A stretch of 64,000 nucleotides of DNA from Streptococcus sp. 1643 (GTDB lineage: Bacteria > Bacillota > Bacilli > Lactobacillales > Streptococcaceae). The notes under the pieces were generated by a model, which saw only the letters and a list, made by a program, of their open reading frames with translations, did not search any database and had not been told where the DNA came from. This document shows positions 39,599 to 50,239 of this stretch, one piece after another. The stretch is from NCBI RefSeq assembly GCF_006228325.1, contig NZ_CP040231.1, forward strand, positions 1,561,001-1,625,000, written 5' to 3'. Made by a program: the position numbers and the translations under genes. The first letter of the stretch is position 1, and each line of letters opens with the position of its first letter.

Positions 39599-40660
39599 AT
39601 GCTCATATTTCCATTGATAAATGATCTGTCCAGAAAAATCATCCATATTGACATGGATGCCTTTTTTGCTGCGGTGGAAATCAGAGATAATCCCAAGTTA
39701 AAGGGCAAACCTGTCATTATCGGAAGCGATCCCAGACAAACAGGTGGGCGTGGTGTCGTTTCTACCTGTAGCTATGAGGCGCGAGCTTTTGGAATACACT
39801 CTGCCATGAGCTCTAAAGAAGCTTATGAACGCTGTCCCCAAGCTATCTTTATCTCTGGAAATTATGAAAAATACAAGACTGTGGGACTTGAGATTCGTGC
39901 TATTTTTAAACGCTACACTGATTTGATCGAACCTATGAGTATTGACGAGGCATACTTGGATGTGACGGAAAATAAACTCGGTATCAAGTCAGCCGTCAAA
40001 ATAGCTCGTCTCATCCAAGAGGATATCTGGCAGGAACTACACCTGACTGCTTCTGCAGGTGTTTCTTATAACAAATTCCTAGCTAAGATGGCTAGTGACT
40101 ATCAAAAACCACATGGTTTGACAATGATTCTCCCAGATCAAGCCCAAGACTTCCTCAAACAAATGGACATTGCTAAATTTCATGGCGTGGGCAAAAAAAC
40201 AGTTGAACGCCTTCATGAAATGGGCATTTATACTGGTGCAGACTTATTGGACGTCTCAGAAGTCACTTTAATCGATCGGTTCGGCAGACTCGGTTTTGAC
40301 CTTTATCGAAAGGCAAGGGGCATTCATAACTCACCGGTCAAGTCCGATCGCATTCGTAAGTCCATTGGCAAGGAAAAAACCTATGGAAAGATTCTGCAAG
40401 TAGAAGAAGACATCAAAAAAGAGCTGACCCTTCTCTCCGAAAAGGTAGCTCACAATCTCAGCAAGCAGGACAAAGCTGGAAAAATCATTATCCTAAAAAT
40501 ACGATATGCTGACTTCTCCACCTTGACTAAAAGGAAAAGTTTGGCCTTAGCTACTCAAGACAAGGAGCAAATCGAGCGAACTGCGCATGAGATATACGAT
40601 AGCTTGGAAGAACAACCACGAGGTATCCGACTGCTAGGACTGACAGTGACGGGATTTTAA
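39599..40660 (+). CDS. dinB: DNA polymerase IV
   Basis: A 353-residue Y-family translesion polymerase. Catalytic acidic residues are Asp18 in [13 protein letters not shown] and Asp116/Glu117 in SIDEAYLDV. The tandem helix-hairpin-helix segment ([25 protein letters not shown] across about 192-220) and the little-finger domain follow. A conserved gene pair with pflB, divergent. It ends at a terminator shared with uppP. Confidence 0.96.
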   Translation: MLIFPLINDLSRKIIHIDMDAFFAAVEIRDNPKLKGKPVIIGSDPRQTGGRGVVSTCSYEARAFGIHSAMSSKEAYERCPQAIFISGNYEKYKTVGLEIRAIFKRYTDLIEPMSIDEAYLDVTENKLGIKSAVKIARLIQEDIWQELHLTASAGVSYNKFLAKMASDYQKPHGLTMILPDQAQDFLKQMDIAKFHGVGKKTVERLHEMGIYTGADLLDVSEVTLIDRFGRLGFDLYRKARGIHNSPVKSDRIRKSIGKEKTYGKILQVEEDIKKELTLLSEKVAHNLSKQDKAGKIIILKIRYADFSTLTKRKSLALATQDKEQIERTAHEIYDSLEEQPRGIRLLGLTVTGF

Positions 40661-40693
40661 AAAGCTTGAAGGAAAATTCCCTCAAGCTTTTTT
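40657..40693. terminator. Bidirectional terminator between dinB and uppP
   Basis: AAAAGCTTGA and TCAAGCTTTT form a perfect 10-bp stem with T runs on both strands. Confidence 0.85.
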
Positions 40694-40694
40694 C

Positions 40695-41540
40695 TTATAC
40701 AAATAAACGCACAAAACTATAAAGCAACAAAACACTACCAAGTACGATACGGTATTTACCAAAGAGTGTAAAGTCGTGTTTCTTCACATAGCTGGTCAAG
40801 AAACGAATGGCAACCATGCTGACCGCAAAGGCAACACCCATAGCAACCAAGAGCAAGAACAGTTGTCCAAAACTCAAGAGTTGACCTGCTTTGATAAATT
40901 TAAAAATCTTTAAGGCACTGGCTCCGAACATAACAGGAATTCCGAGATAGAAGGTAAACTCTGTTACGACAGAGCGACTCGTTCCATTTAACAAACCACC
41001 AACGATAGTTGCACCTGAACGGCTCGTTCCCGGGAAGAGAGCGAGGACTTGGAAGAGCCCAATGTAAAGGGCTGTTTTATAAGGCAACTTGTCTAACTCT
41101 GTTACTGTTGGTTCAATAGCTTGCGCCTTATTTCGTTTTTCAAGGTAGATAAAGGCAACACCATAGATAATCAACATGATTGCAACTGAAACCATGTTAT
41201 GGAAGTTGGCATCAAACCAATCATCTAGTTTAAAAACCAAGAGCAAAGGCAAGGTCGCAACAAAGACTTTTGACCACAATTGCCAAGTTCTACGAACTTC
41301 GACCTTAGTTTTACCAGGTTTGAAAGGATTAAGCTTGTTAAAGTAAATGACCATAACCGCTAAGATAGCGCCGAGCTGAATAACAACATTAAACATGGAC
41401 ATGAAGGCTTCATTTTGGTCCTTGTATTGTACAAATTCTTCAACCAAGATCAAGTGACCCGTACTTGAAATGGGCAACCATTCTGTAATTCCTTCAACAA
41501 TCCCAAAAAAGATCGACTTCAAAATTTCAATAAGATACAT
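40695..41540 (-). CDS. uppP: Undecaprenyl-diphosphatase UppP/BacA
   Basis: A 281-residue polytopic membrane enzyme that recycles undecaprenyl pyrophosphate to the monophosphate carrier used for peptidoglycan, teichoic acid and capsule. Motifs are [14 protein letters not shown] (16-29) and [10 protein letters not shown], the two BacA signature loops. It can confer bacitracin resistance. TGCTATAAT (complement of 41565-41573) is its extended -10, and AAGGAG its ribosome site. Confidence 0.96.
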   Translation of the reverse strand: MYLIEILKSIFFGIVEGITEWLPISSTGHLILVEEFVQYKDQNEAFMSMFNVVIQLGAILAVMVIYFNKLNPFKPGKTKVEVRRTWQLWSKVFVATLPLLLVFKLDDWFDANFHNMVSVAIMLIIYGVAFIYLEKRNKAQAIEPTVTELDKLPYKTALYIGLFQVLALFPGTSRSGATIVGGLLNGTSRSVVTEFTFYLGIPVMFGASALKIFKFIKAGQLLSFGQLFLLLVAMGVAFAVSMVAIRFLTSYVKKHDFTLFGKYRIVLGSVLLLYSFVRLFV

Positions 41541-41564
41541 GTATTACTCCTTTTTCTGTCCTCT

Positions 41565-41573
41565 ATTATAGCA
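41565..41573 (-). promoter_or_regulatory. uppP promoter (extended -10)
   Basis: TGCTATAAT on the minus strand, 25 bases upstream of the uppP ATG and after the stop of the DUF2207 gene, shows that uppP has its own promoter. Confidence 0.6.
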
Positions 41574-41599
41574 TAATTTCGGATGTTGCGATAGATTTT

Positions 41600-43495
41600 T
41601 TAGAAGGCGCCGATGCTACCACCGCCTCCGCCTCCTGAGAATCCTCCACCTGAACTTCCACTTCCAGAAGATACAGAGTAATTGCTAGCTGTATTTGCGA
41701 CAGCAGTATATTGCTTGATTTGTGCAGTTGAGGTGTAAAACTGTGAGTGCCAACCATAGGCTACATAAAGATTCAAATCTGGATTTTCAAGCTGAATATG
41801 ACGGACTTTCATTAACTTGCTCACCTTCTTGGCATAACCAAAGAGAGTCGCATAGACCAGTAGACGGTTCCAAAGGACGATGCTCTCTAGCTCAGCCTGA
41901 TCTAGATGAGCAATGTCGCGAAGCATATTTTCAAAACTCGTCCAGAGATAGAAGATTTCCGCTCCTTCCTCTGTCAGAACTCCATCGCGATAGGCTCCTC
42001 GCGTGGCAAGATAAACCCAGAAACTAGCCCCTAATCCTGTCAATCCTAAAAGTAGAAACGGGATCGAAAAGAACCCATGTGTTTGCCAACTATAATAAAA
42101 GAAAAGCAATCCACCTAGAGCTGTTATGGCTGAACAGACCCGCATCCCAAGAGCAAGGCGGCGTTCCTCACTTGTCAAGGGACGATAATAGCTTGGGATA
42201 CGAAGTACATGGACCTTATCCTTGACACAAGACTGAATGCGTTGAAGTCTTCCTTCAAAGGAGCGTTTAAGACGCGAGCCTGTTTCTCGGATATGTTTTT
42301 CATCTGACTCTTTGGCACCACGGTAAAGGGAAGATGAAACTTGGTAATCAGGGAAGAGCTCTGAAATAGCCAATTCTTTCTTATTTGACAAAGTCATGCG
42401 CAGGCATTCCTTCTCAAAATTGGACAAACCCTTTTCACTGATAATGCGCACATAAGGTTCCTCATCCCTTTGAAAAATAGATAAATGACCTCGATCTACT
42501 AAATCCAACAAGGTTGCCTGAATCAAACGTTCAAAAGTAAATTTACCAAACCCTGATTTGTTTAGGGGATTGACTTCCTCTAAGGAAGTTGAATACACTG
42601 CTTCTGCTAAAACCATTGGAGGCAAATCCATCGGTGGTTCGTAGAGTCGATGATCTTTTGGAAAGACCTTTTTAATACTTGTACTCTGACGAAACATCCT
42701 ATAGAAGATAGGGACTAGAAGTAAGAGACTCATAAAAATGACGGGAAGCATCCATTTCATCAAAATCTCACTTTGCGCTTTTTCTGTTGCTATATTGCTT
42801 TCAATCCGGTTAAAATCGGTTAAACGTTCTTCCTCTAATCCTTGATCTGGAGCTCCTGCAAAAGCACTTCTAGGCCAGTTTGCGTGTAATTCGATCTGTC
42901 GCTTTCTAGGAAGGTCTTTCATTTTGACATGATAGAGATTATTTACTTTTTCAACACTAGAGTCCCTTAGGAGTTGGCCTGCATGAAAATAGAGGTTCTC
43001 TGCTGGAGTATCAGAGCTGACCTTAAACTCAATCTCTTTGATGTCTCCAGTACTATCGGTCAAGGGTTGCCAATTTAGCTCTGCGATATCCTTATATAAG
43101 AAGAGAAGGTTTGTTAGTTTCCAGGTAACCGTTACCCGAACAGTATCTCCGGCATATCCAGCATTGTAAATTTTTACCTTGTAGCCGTCCTCTTCCTCCA
43201 TAGTATAGAAGGAAGCATTTTGAACAATTCTTCCATTTTTAGAGACCTGAACGGTCGGATCGGGATCAATGTCAAATCCTTCTGGCATTTTCCCAACTTT
43301 CCCGAGTCCAACTAACTGACCATTATAATCATCTCCAAAGCGGTAGGTAATTGTTTCCTTAAAAATTGCAGTATTATCTGCATGAATATTCAAATCACCC
43401 TGATAGGATAAGATATCAAAGTCTACTGCAAAAACCAGGCTCGGTATAAATAATAAATAAGTAAATACCAAAGCCAACAGCCATCTTTTTTTCAT
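41600..43495 (-). CDS. DUF2207 membrane protein
   Basis: A 631-residue protein with a signal peptide (1-23), an extracellular beta-rich DUF2207 domain (about 25-210; IHADNTAIFKETITYRFGDDYNGQ), a membrane segment near 245-263, a cytoplasmic middle region, a hydrophobic hairpin near 465-515, and a glycine-rich end GGGFSGGGGGGSIGAF. Family function is unknown; the Gly-rich end is typical of these proteins. It has an extended -10 box upstream (43523-43531). Confidence 0.88.
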   Translation of the reverse strand: MKKRWLLALVFTYLLFIPSLVFAVDFDILSYQGDLNIHADNTAIFKETITYRFGDDYNGQLVGLGKVGKMPEGFDIDPDPTVQVSKNGRIVQNASFYTMEEEDGYKVKIYNAGYAGDTVRVTVTWKLTNLLFLYKDIAELNWQPLTDSTGDIKEIEFKVSSDTPAENLYFHAGQLLRDSSVEKVNNLYHVKMKDLPRKRQIELHANWPRSAFAGAPDQGLEEERLTDFNRIESNIATEKAQSEILMKWMLPVIFMSLLLLVPIFYRMFRQSTSIKKVFPKDHRLYEPPMDLPPMVLAEAVYSTSLEEVNPLNKSGFGKFTFERLIQATLLDLVDRGHLSIFQRDEEPYVRIISEKGLSNFEKECLRMTLSNKKELAISELFPDYQVSSSLYRGAKESDEKHIRETGSRLKRSFEGRLQRIQSCVKDKVHVLRIPSYYRPLTSEERRLALGMRVCSAITALGGLLFFYYSWQTHGFFSIPFLLLGLTGLGASFWVYLATRGAYRDGVLTEEGAEIFYLWTSFENMLRDIAHLDQAELESIVLWNRLLVYATLFGYAKKVSKLMKVRHIQLENPDLNLYVAYGWHSQFYTSTAQIKQYTAVANTASNYSVSSGSGSSGGGFSGGGGGGSIGAF

Positions 43496-43522
43496 AATCG
43501 GTTCCCTTTCAATCTTTTTACC

Positions 43523-43531
43523 ATTATATCA
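43523..43531 (-). promoter_or_regulatory. DUF2207 gene promoter (extended -10)
   Basis: TGATATAAT on the minus strand, about 27 bases upstream of the start codon. It lies back to back with the promoter of the transporter gene at 43559. Confidence 0.6.
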
Positions 43532-43558
43532 TTTTTTATAAATAAAGGCTTACTTGTA

Positions 43559-43587
43559 TTGAAAATCTCACTATTTTTAGATACAAT
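43559..43587 (+). promoter_or_regulatory. Promoter of the amino-acid transporter operon
   Basis: TTGAAA (43559-43564) and TACAAT (43582-43587) are 17 bases apart, 37 bases upstream of the chosen start codon. This supports the downstream start at 43625 rather than an earlier in-frame ATG at 43559, which lies inside the -35 box. Confidence 0.75.
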
Positions 43588-43624
43588 AGAGAGAGTCATT
43601 TTTAGACTAGAAATAGGAGAAAAC

Positions 43625-45190
43625 ATGAAAAAATTATGCTTATCTATCCTTGCTAGCCTAGCCCTTACCTTAGGACTAGTTAGCCAAGTCCAAGCCGACG
43701 AATATTTACGCATCGGGATGGAGGCAGCTTACGCTCCCTTCAACTGGACCCAAGACGACGATAGTAACGGCGCCGTCAAAATCGACGGTACCAACCAATA
43801 TGCCAACGGCTACGATGTTCAAATCGCTAAAAAGATTGCCAAAGACTTAGGCAAGGAACCTTTGGTCGTGAAAACCAAATGGGAAGGACTTGTTCCAGCC
43901 CTTACTTCTGGCAAAATTGATATGATCATTGCCGGTATGAGCCCAACCGCTGAACGCAAACAAGAAATTGCTTTTTCAAGCAGTTACTATACTAGCGAAC
44001 CGGTTCTATTGGTAAAAAAGGACTCTGCCTATGCGAATGCTAAATCTTTGGAAGACTTTAGCGGAGCAAAAATCACGTCTCAACAAGGTGTTTACCTTTA
44101 TGACCTGATTTCCCAAATTCCAGGTGCCAAAAAAGAAACTGCTATGGGTGACTTCGCTCAGATGCGTCAAGCTCTGGAGGCTGGTGTTATTGATGCCTAT
44201 GTTTCTGAACGACCTGAAGCAATGACCGCTGAGTCTGCTAACGCTAAGTTCAAAATGATCCAACCTCAACCAGGTTTCAAAACTGGCGAAGAAGATACAG
44301 CTATTGCCATTGGACTTCGTAAAGATGACAGCCGTATCAGCCAAATCAATGCGAGCATCGAAACCATCTCTAAGGATGAACAAGTAGCCCTCATGGATCG
44401 TATGATCAAAGAGCAACCTGTGGAGTCTACAACAACAGAGGAAGAAAGTAGTTTCTTTAGCCAAGTCGCTAAGATCCTTTCTGAAAACTGGCAACAACTC
44501 CTGCGCGGCGCTGGTATCACACTCTTAATCTCCATTATCGGAACCATCACAGGTCTCCTTATCGGACTTGCGATTGGGGTCTTCCGTACCGCTCCACTAT
44601 CTGAGAACAAGGCAATGTACGCCCTACAGAAACTAGTCGGTTGGATTCTCAATGTCTATATCGAGATCTTCCGTGGTACACCAATGATTGTTCAATCCAT
44701 GGTTATCTACTATGGAACTGCCCAAGCTTTCGGTATCAATCTTGACCGCACACTAGCCGCTATCTTCATCGTCTCAATCAACACGGGTGCCTACATGACA
44801 GAGATCGTTCGTGGTGGTATTCTAGCAGTTGACAAAGGACAGTTTGAAGCTGCAACTGCTCTTGGTATGACCCACAATCAAACCATGCGTAAGATTGTCC
44901 TACCTCAGGTTGTCCGTAATATTCTACCTGCTACTGGTAATGAGTTTGTCATCAATATCAAAGATACCTCTGTATTGAACGTTATTTCAGTTGTTGAGCT
45001 TTATTTCTCAGGAAATACTGTAGCAACACAAACCTATCAATACTTCCAGACCTTTACCATCATCGCCGTGATTTACTTTGTCCTCACCTTCACTGTGACC
45101 CGTATCCTACGCTTCATCGAACGTCGTATGGACATGGATACTTACACTACAGGTGCTAATCAAATGCAAACGGAGGATTTGAAAAAATGA
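43625..45190 (+). CDS. Amino-acid ABC transporter, fused substrate-binding and permease protein
   Basis: A 521-residue fusion. A signal peptide (1-24, ending QA) leads to a family 3 solute-binding domain (about 26-255; [14 protein letters not shown], then [20 protein letters not shown]). A linker is followed by a His/Glu/Gln/Arg-type permease domain (about 285-510) with [16 protein letters not shown] and the EAA loop [14 protein letters not shown]. This GlnPQ-like layout keeps the binding domain tethered to the membrane. The start has AGGAG five bases upstream. The ATPase gene overlaps by four bases. Probable substrates are polar amino acids such as glutamine or glutamate; this is inferred. 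Confidence 0.93.
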   Translation: MKKLCLSILASLALTLGLVSQVQADEYLRIGMEAAYAPFNWTQDDDSNGAVKIDGTNQYANGYDVQIAKKIAKDLGKEPLVVKTKWEGLVPALTSGKIDMIIAGMSPTAERKQEIAFSSSYYTSEPVLLVKKDSAYANAKSLEDFSGAKITSQQGVYLYDLISQIPGAKKETAMGDFAQMRQALEAGVIDAYVSERPEAMTAESANAKFKMIQPQPGFKTGEEDTAIAIGLRKDDSRISQINASIETISKDEQVALMDRMIKEQPVESTTTEEESSFFSQVAKILSENWQQLLRGAGITLLISIIGTITGLLIGLAIGVFRTAPLSENKAMYALQKLVGWILNVYIEIFRGTPMIVQSMVIYYGTAQAFGINLDRTLAAIFIVSINTGAYMTEIVRGGILAVDKGQFEAATALGMTHNQTMRKIVLPQVVRNILPATGNEFVINIKDTSVLNVISVVELYFSGNTVATQTYQYFQTFTIIAVIYFVLTFTVTRILRFIERRMDMDTYTTGANQMQTEDLKK

Positions 45191-45927
45191 CACAACCAAT
45201 TCTTGAAATCAAACACCTCAAAAAATCATATGGACAAAACGAAGTGCTAAAAGACATTTCTCTCGCCGTCCATAAAGGAGAGGTTATTTCCATCATCGGG
45301 AGCTCAGGAAGCGGAAAATCAACCTTCCTTCGTTCGATTAATTTACTAGAAACACCTACAGAGGGAGAGATTCTCTATCGAGGAGAAAATGTCTTAGAAA
45401 AAGGCTATAACCTCACCCATTATCGTGAAAAGCTCGGTATGGTTTTCCAATCTTTCAATCTCTTTGAAAATCTGAATGTCCTTGAAAATACGATCGTTGC
45501 CCAAACGACTGTACTCAAACGCGACCACTCTGAAGCTGAAAAAATTGCCAAAGAGAATCTCGAAAAAGTCGGCATGGGAGAACGCTACTGGCAAGCCAAG
45601 CCGAAGCAACTCTCCGGAGGCCAAAAACAACGCGTGGCTATCGCCCGCGCACTCTCCATGAATCCTGATGCCATTCTCTTCGACGAACCAACATCTGCCC
45701 TTGACCCTGAAATGGTCGGAGAAGTCCTCAAAATTATGCAGGATTTGGCTCAAGAAGGCTTGACCATGATCGTCGTAACCCACGAAATGGAATTCGCTCG
45801 CGATGTCTCTCACCGTGTCATCTTTATGGATAAGGGCGTCATTGCTGAAGAAGGTAAACCAGAAGAACTCTTCACGAACCCTAAAGAAGAACGGACAAAA
45901 GAATTTCTTCAACGCTATCTCAGCTAA
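45187..45927 (+). CDS. Amino-acid ABC transporter ATP-binding protein
   Basis: A 246-residue GlnQ-type ATPase. Walker A is GSSGSGKST, the Q-loop is in MVFQSFNLF, the signature is LSGGQKQR, Walker B is [14 protein letters not shown], and the H-loop is VVTHEMEF. Its start overlaps the stop of the fused binding protein/permease (ATGA), so the two form one importer. Confidence 0.96.
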   Translation: MTQPILEIKHLKKSYGQNEVLKDISLAVHKGEVISIIGSSGSGKSTFLRSINLLETPTEGEILYRGENVLEKGYNLTHYREKLGMVFQSFNLFENLNVLENTIVAQTTVLKRDHSEAEKIAKENLEKVGMGERYWQAKPKQLSGGQKQRVAIARALSMNPDAILFDEPTSALDPEMVGEVLKIMQDLAQEGLTMIVVTHEMEFARDVSHRVIFMDKGVIAEEGKPEELFTNPKEERTKEFLQRYLS

Positions 45928-45933
45928 TAAACA

Positions 45934-45964
45934 AAGACTGCATAAAGAATGCAGTCTTTTTAAT
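45934..45964 (+). terminator. Terminator of the transporter operon
   Basis: AAGACTGCAT and ATGCAGTCTT form a perfect 10-bp stem with a 5-base loop, followed by T residues. Confidence 0.9.
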
Positions 45965-45975
45965 TTGTAATTGTA

Positions 45976-46008
45976 AAGAAAAGGCAGACTCGACTCAGGA
46001 ATCTGCCT
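45976..46008 (-). terminator. Terminator after the 71-residue gene
   Basis: On the minus strand AGGCAGA and TCTGCCT form a 7-bp stem around a 13-base loop, followed by TTTCTTT. Confidence 0.75.
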
Positions 46009-46019
46009 GTGACCACAGT

Positions 46020-46235
46020 TTAATCTTCAAATTTTTCATGATTTTTTTCATAGAAATCGATTAAACCAAGAGCTGTTTCAAATGAAATATTTTTAACTTT
46101 TGCGCGTCCTTGTGCTAGAGCAATGATAGACATTTCACGCGCATTCGTTTCTTTAGAGATACGGTAGCCTGTGATTTTCTTATCACGAACCCAGCCAACA
46201 ACTGCTTCTACTTTTTCAAAGTTCGACTTAGCCAT
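46020..46235 (-). CDS. Small conserved protein, possibly HTH-like
   Basis: A 71-residue protein, mostly helical, beginning MAKSNFEKVEAVVGWVRDKK. The stretch ITGYRISKETNAREMSIIAL could be a helix-turn-helix (like the XRE/Cro type), followed by LAQGRAKVKNISFETALGLI. I do not recognise a named family and make no functional claim. It has one of the strongest promoters in the window and an AGGAG ribosome site, so it is probably well expressed, and it is followed by a terminator. Confidence 0.75.
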   Translation of the reverse strand: MAKSNFEKVEAVVGWVRDKKITGYRISKETNAREMSIIALAQGRAKVKNISFETALGLIDFYEKNHEKFED

Positions 46236-46268
46236 GTTCTTCTCCTAAATTATTCTTTACAATACTTA

Positions 46269-46297
46269 ATTGTATACGTTTTTATTTCATTTGTCAA
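46269..46297 (-). promoter_or_regulatory. Strong promoter of the 71-residue gene
   Basis: TTGACA (46292-46297) and TACAAT (46269-46274) are 17 bases apart on the minus strand, a near-consensus sigma-A promoter. Confidence 0.8.
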
Positions 46298-46341
46298 TAA
46301 AAAAACATATATACGTCGTAACTATATTATTCTGCATATTT

Positions 46342-47238
46342 TTATTTGGCTTTTAAAGCCGATAATATATGAGTTCTTATGTCCTCAACTCCATTAGGAT
46401 TTGCTGGTAGGAAGATTGTATTATTACCCTCTTTATCTGCAAAATTATTCAACGTATCTAAATACTGGTTCGTTAATAGGATAGACATGATTTGTTCTTC
46501 AGTTAGTTCAACATTGGCTCCCTTTAACTCTTGGATAGAATCAGCTAGTCCGTCAACAATTGCTTTACGCTGCTCTGCAATCCCTACACCATGTAGGCGA
46601 TCTTTTTCTGCTTCAGCTTCTGCTGCGGTCACGATTTTAATCTTATCTGCTTCAGCAAGTTCTTGCGCCGCAACTCTCTTACGTTGAGCCGCGTTAATTT
46701 CATTCATTGATTGTTTTACTTCAGCATCAGGTTCAACCTTAGTAATCAGCGTTTTGACAATGATATACCCATACGTAGACATTTCTTCCGCCACTTGTTT
46801 TTGAACTTCTAAGGCGATTTCATCCTTCTTCTCAAACAACTCATCTAGGGTTAACTTTGGTACAGATGAACGCAAAGCATCTTCAATATAGGATTTAATT
46901 TGGGCTTCTGGACGCATCAATTTATAATAGGCATCTGTGACATTGTTTTCATTTACTCGATACTGAGTTGCCACATTCATCGTTACAAATACATTATCTT
47001 GCGTCTTTGTCTCTACAACAATCTCACTTTGCAACAAGCGTAGTTGAACTCTTGCCGCAATCCTATCAATCCCAAAAGGAGCTCGTAAATGAATACCGCT
47101 ATTGCTCAACTTTTGGTATTTACCAAAGCGTTCTATGATAGCGACAGATTGTTGTCGAACCACATACACAGAACTAACCATGATCACTGATGCAATCACC
47201 ACTAAAAACAATAAAACAAGTAAAATTTGTAAAAACAT
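46342..47238 (-). CDS. SPFH/Band 7 family membrane protein
   Basis: A 298-residue stomatin/flotillin-like protein. An N-terminal membrane anchor (about 4-26) precedes the SPFH domain (VVRQQSVAIIERFGKYQKLSNSG, across 26-48; VFVTMNVATQYRV). A coiled-coil region rich in Ala/Glu follows (AAQRKRVAAQELAEADKIKI, later AEAEAEKDRLHG). Such proteins assemble at the membrane and organise microdomains or protease partners; no NfeD partner is seen next to it, so its role here is open. It has its own promoter. Confidence 0.9.
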   Translation of the reverse strand: MFLQILLVLLFLVVIASVIMVSSVYVVRQQSVAIIERFGKYQKLSNSGIHLRAPFGIDRIAARVQLRLLQSEIVVETKTQDNVFVTMNVATQYRVNENNVTDAYYKLMRPEAQIKSYIEDALRSSVPKLTLDELFEKKDEIALEVQKQVAEEMSTYGYIIVKTLITKVEPDAEVKQSMNEINAAQRKRVAAQELAEADKIKIVTAAEAEAEKDRLHGVGIAEQRKAIVDGLADSIQELKGANVELTEEQIMSILLTNQYLDTLNNFADKEGNNTIFLPANPNGVEDIRTHILSALKAK

Positions 47239-47264
47239 GGGAATCTCCCCCTTTCGTCACCCTC

Positions 47265-47293
47265 ATTATAGCACCATCATTACCATTACGCAA
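47265..47293 (-). promoter_or_regulatory. Promoter of the SPFH gene
   Basis: TTGCGT (47288-47293) and TATAAT (47265-47270, with TGC before it) are 17 bases apart on the minus strand. It lies directly after the ilvA stop. Confidence 0.7.
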
Positions 47294-47320
47294 ATAATAT
47301 GATAATAATTTTATTTTAGC

Positions 47321-48571
47321 TTAAACTAACATATTATACAACGTTTCGTTCCCATTCAAATTAATATAAGATGGGTCAAACTTTTCCATTCGATGAATCA
47401 ATCCAGCATAATCATGCTTATTGGCAAGGGCTACCCCAATCAAGACAGGGCCTGTCCCCTTGCTTGCTCGTTTGATATATTCAAAACGAGTGATGTCATC
47501 ATTTGGCCCCAAAATGTCATTTACAAACTCTCGTAGAGCTCCAGGACGTTGTGGGAAATTCACTACAAAGTAATGCTTGATTCCATCGTAAATCAAGGCA
47601 CGTTCTTCCATCTCTGGCATGCGGTTGATATCGTTATTTCCTCCAGAAATGATACAACAAATCGTCTTGCCTTTGATATAGTCTGATAGAACTTCCAAGG
47701 CTGCAACGCTGGCAGCTCCGGCTGGTTCTGCTACAATTCCTTGTTTGGAATAAAGATCAATCAAGGTTTCGGAAATCAATCCCTCGTCCACCCCAATCAG
47801 CGTTTCAACATTTTTTCGGGTCGCTTCATAGGTTAATTGTCCAACCTTTTGTACGGCTATCCCATCAGCAAACTTATCAATTTCTTTGAGTTTAACTGGT
47901 CCCCCAGCTTCAAAGGCAGCTTTCATAGAGCGAGCACCATTAGCTTCTACCCCGATCACTTCAATAGTCGGGTTGGTTTCCTTAATATATGTAGAAACAC
48001 CGGCAATCAATCCGCCACCACCTACTGGTACAAGTACTGTATCAAAATCGATAGACTCTTTACGGGCTTCTTCAAGAATCTCATAAGCTACAGTCCCTTG
48101 ACCAGCCTGAACATGCGCATCATCAAAAGGATCGATGAAGGTGCGGTTTTCCGACAGTGTAAACTCTTGTGCTGCCTTAGCAGAAGCATCAAAGGTATCC
48201 CCAACCAACTTGATTGTCACGAACTCTCCACCGAAAAAGCGAACCTGCCCAATCTTTTGTTGCGGTGTTGTAATAGGCATAAAAATTGTTGCAGGAATCT
48301 TCATCTCATTACAAGTATAGGCGACACCTTGGGCATGATTTCCCGCAGAAGCACAGACTACACCACGCTCGCGTTCTTCTTTTGATAGCTGAGAAATGGC
48401 ATAATAGGCTCCACGAATTTTAAAAGAGCGAACTCGTTGCGCATTCTCCTTTTTGAGATAAATCTTTGCTTGGTACTTTTCTGATAAATAATGATCATAT
48501 TCTAGTGGTGTATCAACTACTACACCACTCAAAACTTTGTGGGCTTTCACCACATCTTTTGCACTTAGCAT
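47321..48571 (-). CDS. ilvA: Threonine dehydratase (biosynthetic, IlvA)
   Basis: A 416-residue PLP enzyme making 2-oxobutanoate from threonine, the first step of isoleucine synthesis. The PLP lysine is Lys51 in RVRSFKIRGAYYA; the phosphate loop is in VPVGGGGLIAG; SGGNND lies further on. The C-terminal part (about 325-416) is a single ACT-like regulatory domain (HYFVVNFPQRPGALREFV), as in the shorter Gram-positive form. A terminator lies between it and ilvC, so it may be expressed partly by read-through. Confidence 0.95.
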   Translation of the reverse strand: MLSAKDVVKAHKVLSGVVVDTPLEYDHYLSEKYQAKIYLKKENAQRVRSFKIRGAYYAISQLSKEERERGVVCASAGNHAQGVAYTCNEMKIPATIFMPITTPQQKIGQVRFFGGEFVTIKLVGDTFDASAKAAQEFTLSENRTFIDPFDDAHVQAGQGTVAYEILEEARKESIDFDTVLVPVGGGGLIAGVSTYIKETNPTIEVIGVEANGARSMKAAFEAGGPVKLKEIDKFADGIAVQKVGQLTYEATRKNVETLIGVDEGLISETLIDLYSKQGIVAEPAGAASVAALEVLSDYIKGKTICCIISGGNNDINRMPEMEERALIYDGIKHYFVVNFPQRPGALREFVNDILGPNDDITRFEYIKRASKGTGPVLIGVALANKHDYAGLIHRMEKFDPSYINLNGNETLYNMLV

Positions 48572-48598
48572 TGTCTCCTCCTCAAATACTGTTCAAGA

Positions 48599-48630
48599 TA
48601 AAAAACGAGTTAGGTACCCCCAACTCGCCT
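48599..48630 (-). terminator. Terminator between ilvC and ilvA
   Basis: On the minus strand CGAGTT and AACTCG form the stem around a 10-base loop, followed by six T, between the ilvC stop and the ilvA ribosome site GAGGAGGAG. Confidence 0.7.
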
Positions 48631-48650
48631 TCTGTCTCTCTTTACAAGAA

Positions 48651-49703
<1,053 letters not shown>

Positions 49704-49738
49704 TTATAGGCTGGTTAAACAAATTTATGCTGGATTTT

Positions 49739-49763
49739 ATACTCATTGAAAATCAAAGAGTAT
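49739..49763 (-). repeat. Small palindrome after ilvN
   Basis: ATACTC and GAGTAT (with an inner TTGA/TCAA pair and one mismatch) form a hairpin starting at the ilvN stop codon. Its sequence resembles short dispersed intergenic elements common in pneumococcal genomes. It has no long T run, so it is not a clear terminator; it could stabilise the ilvBN mRNA end. Confidence 0.4.
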
Positions 49764-50239
49764 TAGTCGCGGGTAAATCCAGTTGCACCCGTACGAGCGA
49801 TATTTTTAATACCATATGGTCGAATCACTCGTAATAAAGCTTCACTCTTTTCAGCATTTCCCGTCATCTGGATGGTGATTGAGCTTGGAGCCACATCTAC
49901 TACCGTTGCACGGAAAGGTTGGATAATGGCCAAGATTTCTGCACGCTTCTCAGCAGGAGCAGATACCTTCACCAAGATAACTTCTCTTTCCAAGTGTGGT
50001 TTATCTGTGATATCACGAATGCGAATCACATCAATCTGACGATTGAGCTGTTTAATGATTTGCTCTACTTCATCATGAGAAGCTACATCAATAATGATAG
50101 TGATGCGAGATACATTGGGGTTCTCCGTCGCACCAACTGAGATACTCTCAATATTGACTTGACGACGAGAAAGGACACCTGTAAAACGATTCAAAACTCC
50201 TGAACGGTTTTGCAATCTAGCTGTTAACATTCTACGCAT
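49763..50239 (-). CDS. ilvN: Acetolactate synthase small subunit
   Basis: A 158-residue regulatory subunit. The N-terminal ACT domain (LTARLQNRSGVLNRFTGVLSRR across 5-26) binds valine for feedback inhibition; the C-terminal domain (about 80-158) carries IQMTGNAEKSEALLRVIRPYG. The start overlaps the ilvB stop by eight bases, consistent with 1:1 translation. Confidence 0.95.
   Translation of the reverse strand: MRRMLTARLQNRSGVLNRFTGVLSRRQVNIESISVGATENPNVSRITIIIDVASHDEVEQIIKQLNRQIDVIRIRDITDKPHLEREVILVKVSAPAEKRAEILAIIQPFRATVVDVAPSSITIQMTGNAEKSEALLRVIRPYGIKNIARTGATGFTRD

Noticed and set aside
43559..43624. An earlier ATG for the fused amino-acid transporter
   Set aside because: It lies inside the -35 box and would put 22 residues before a normal signal peptide; the ATG at 43625 has AGGAG.
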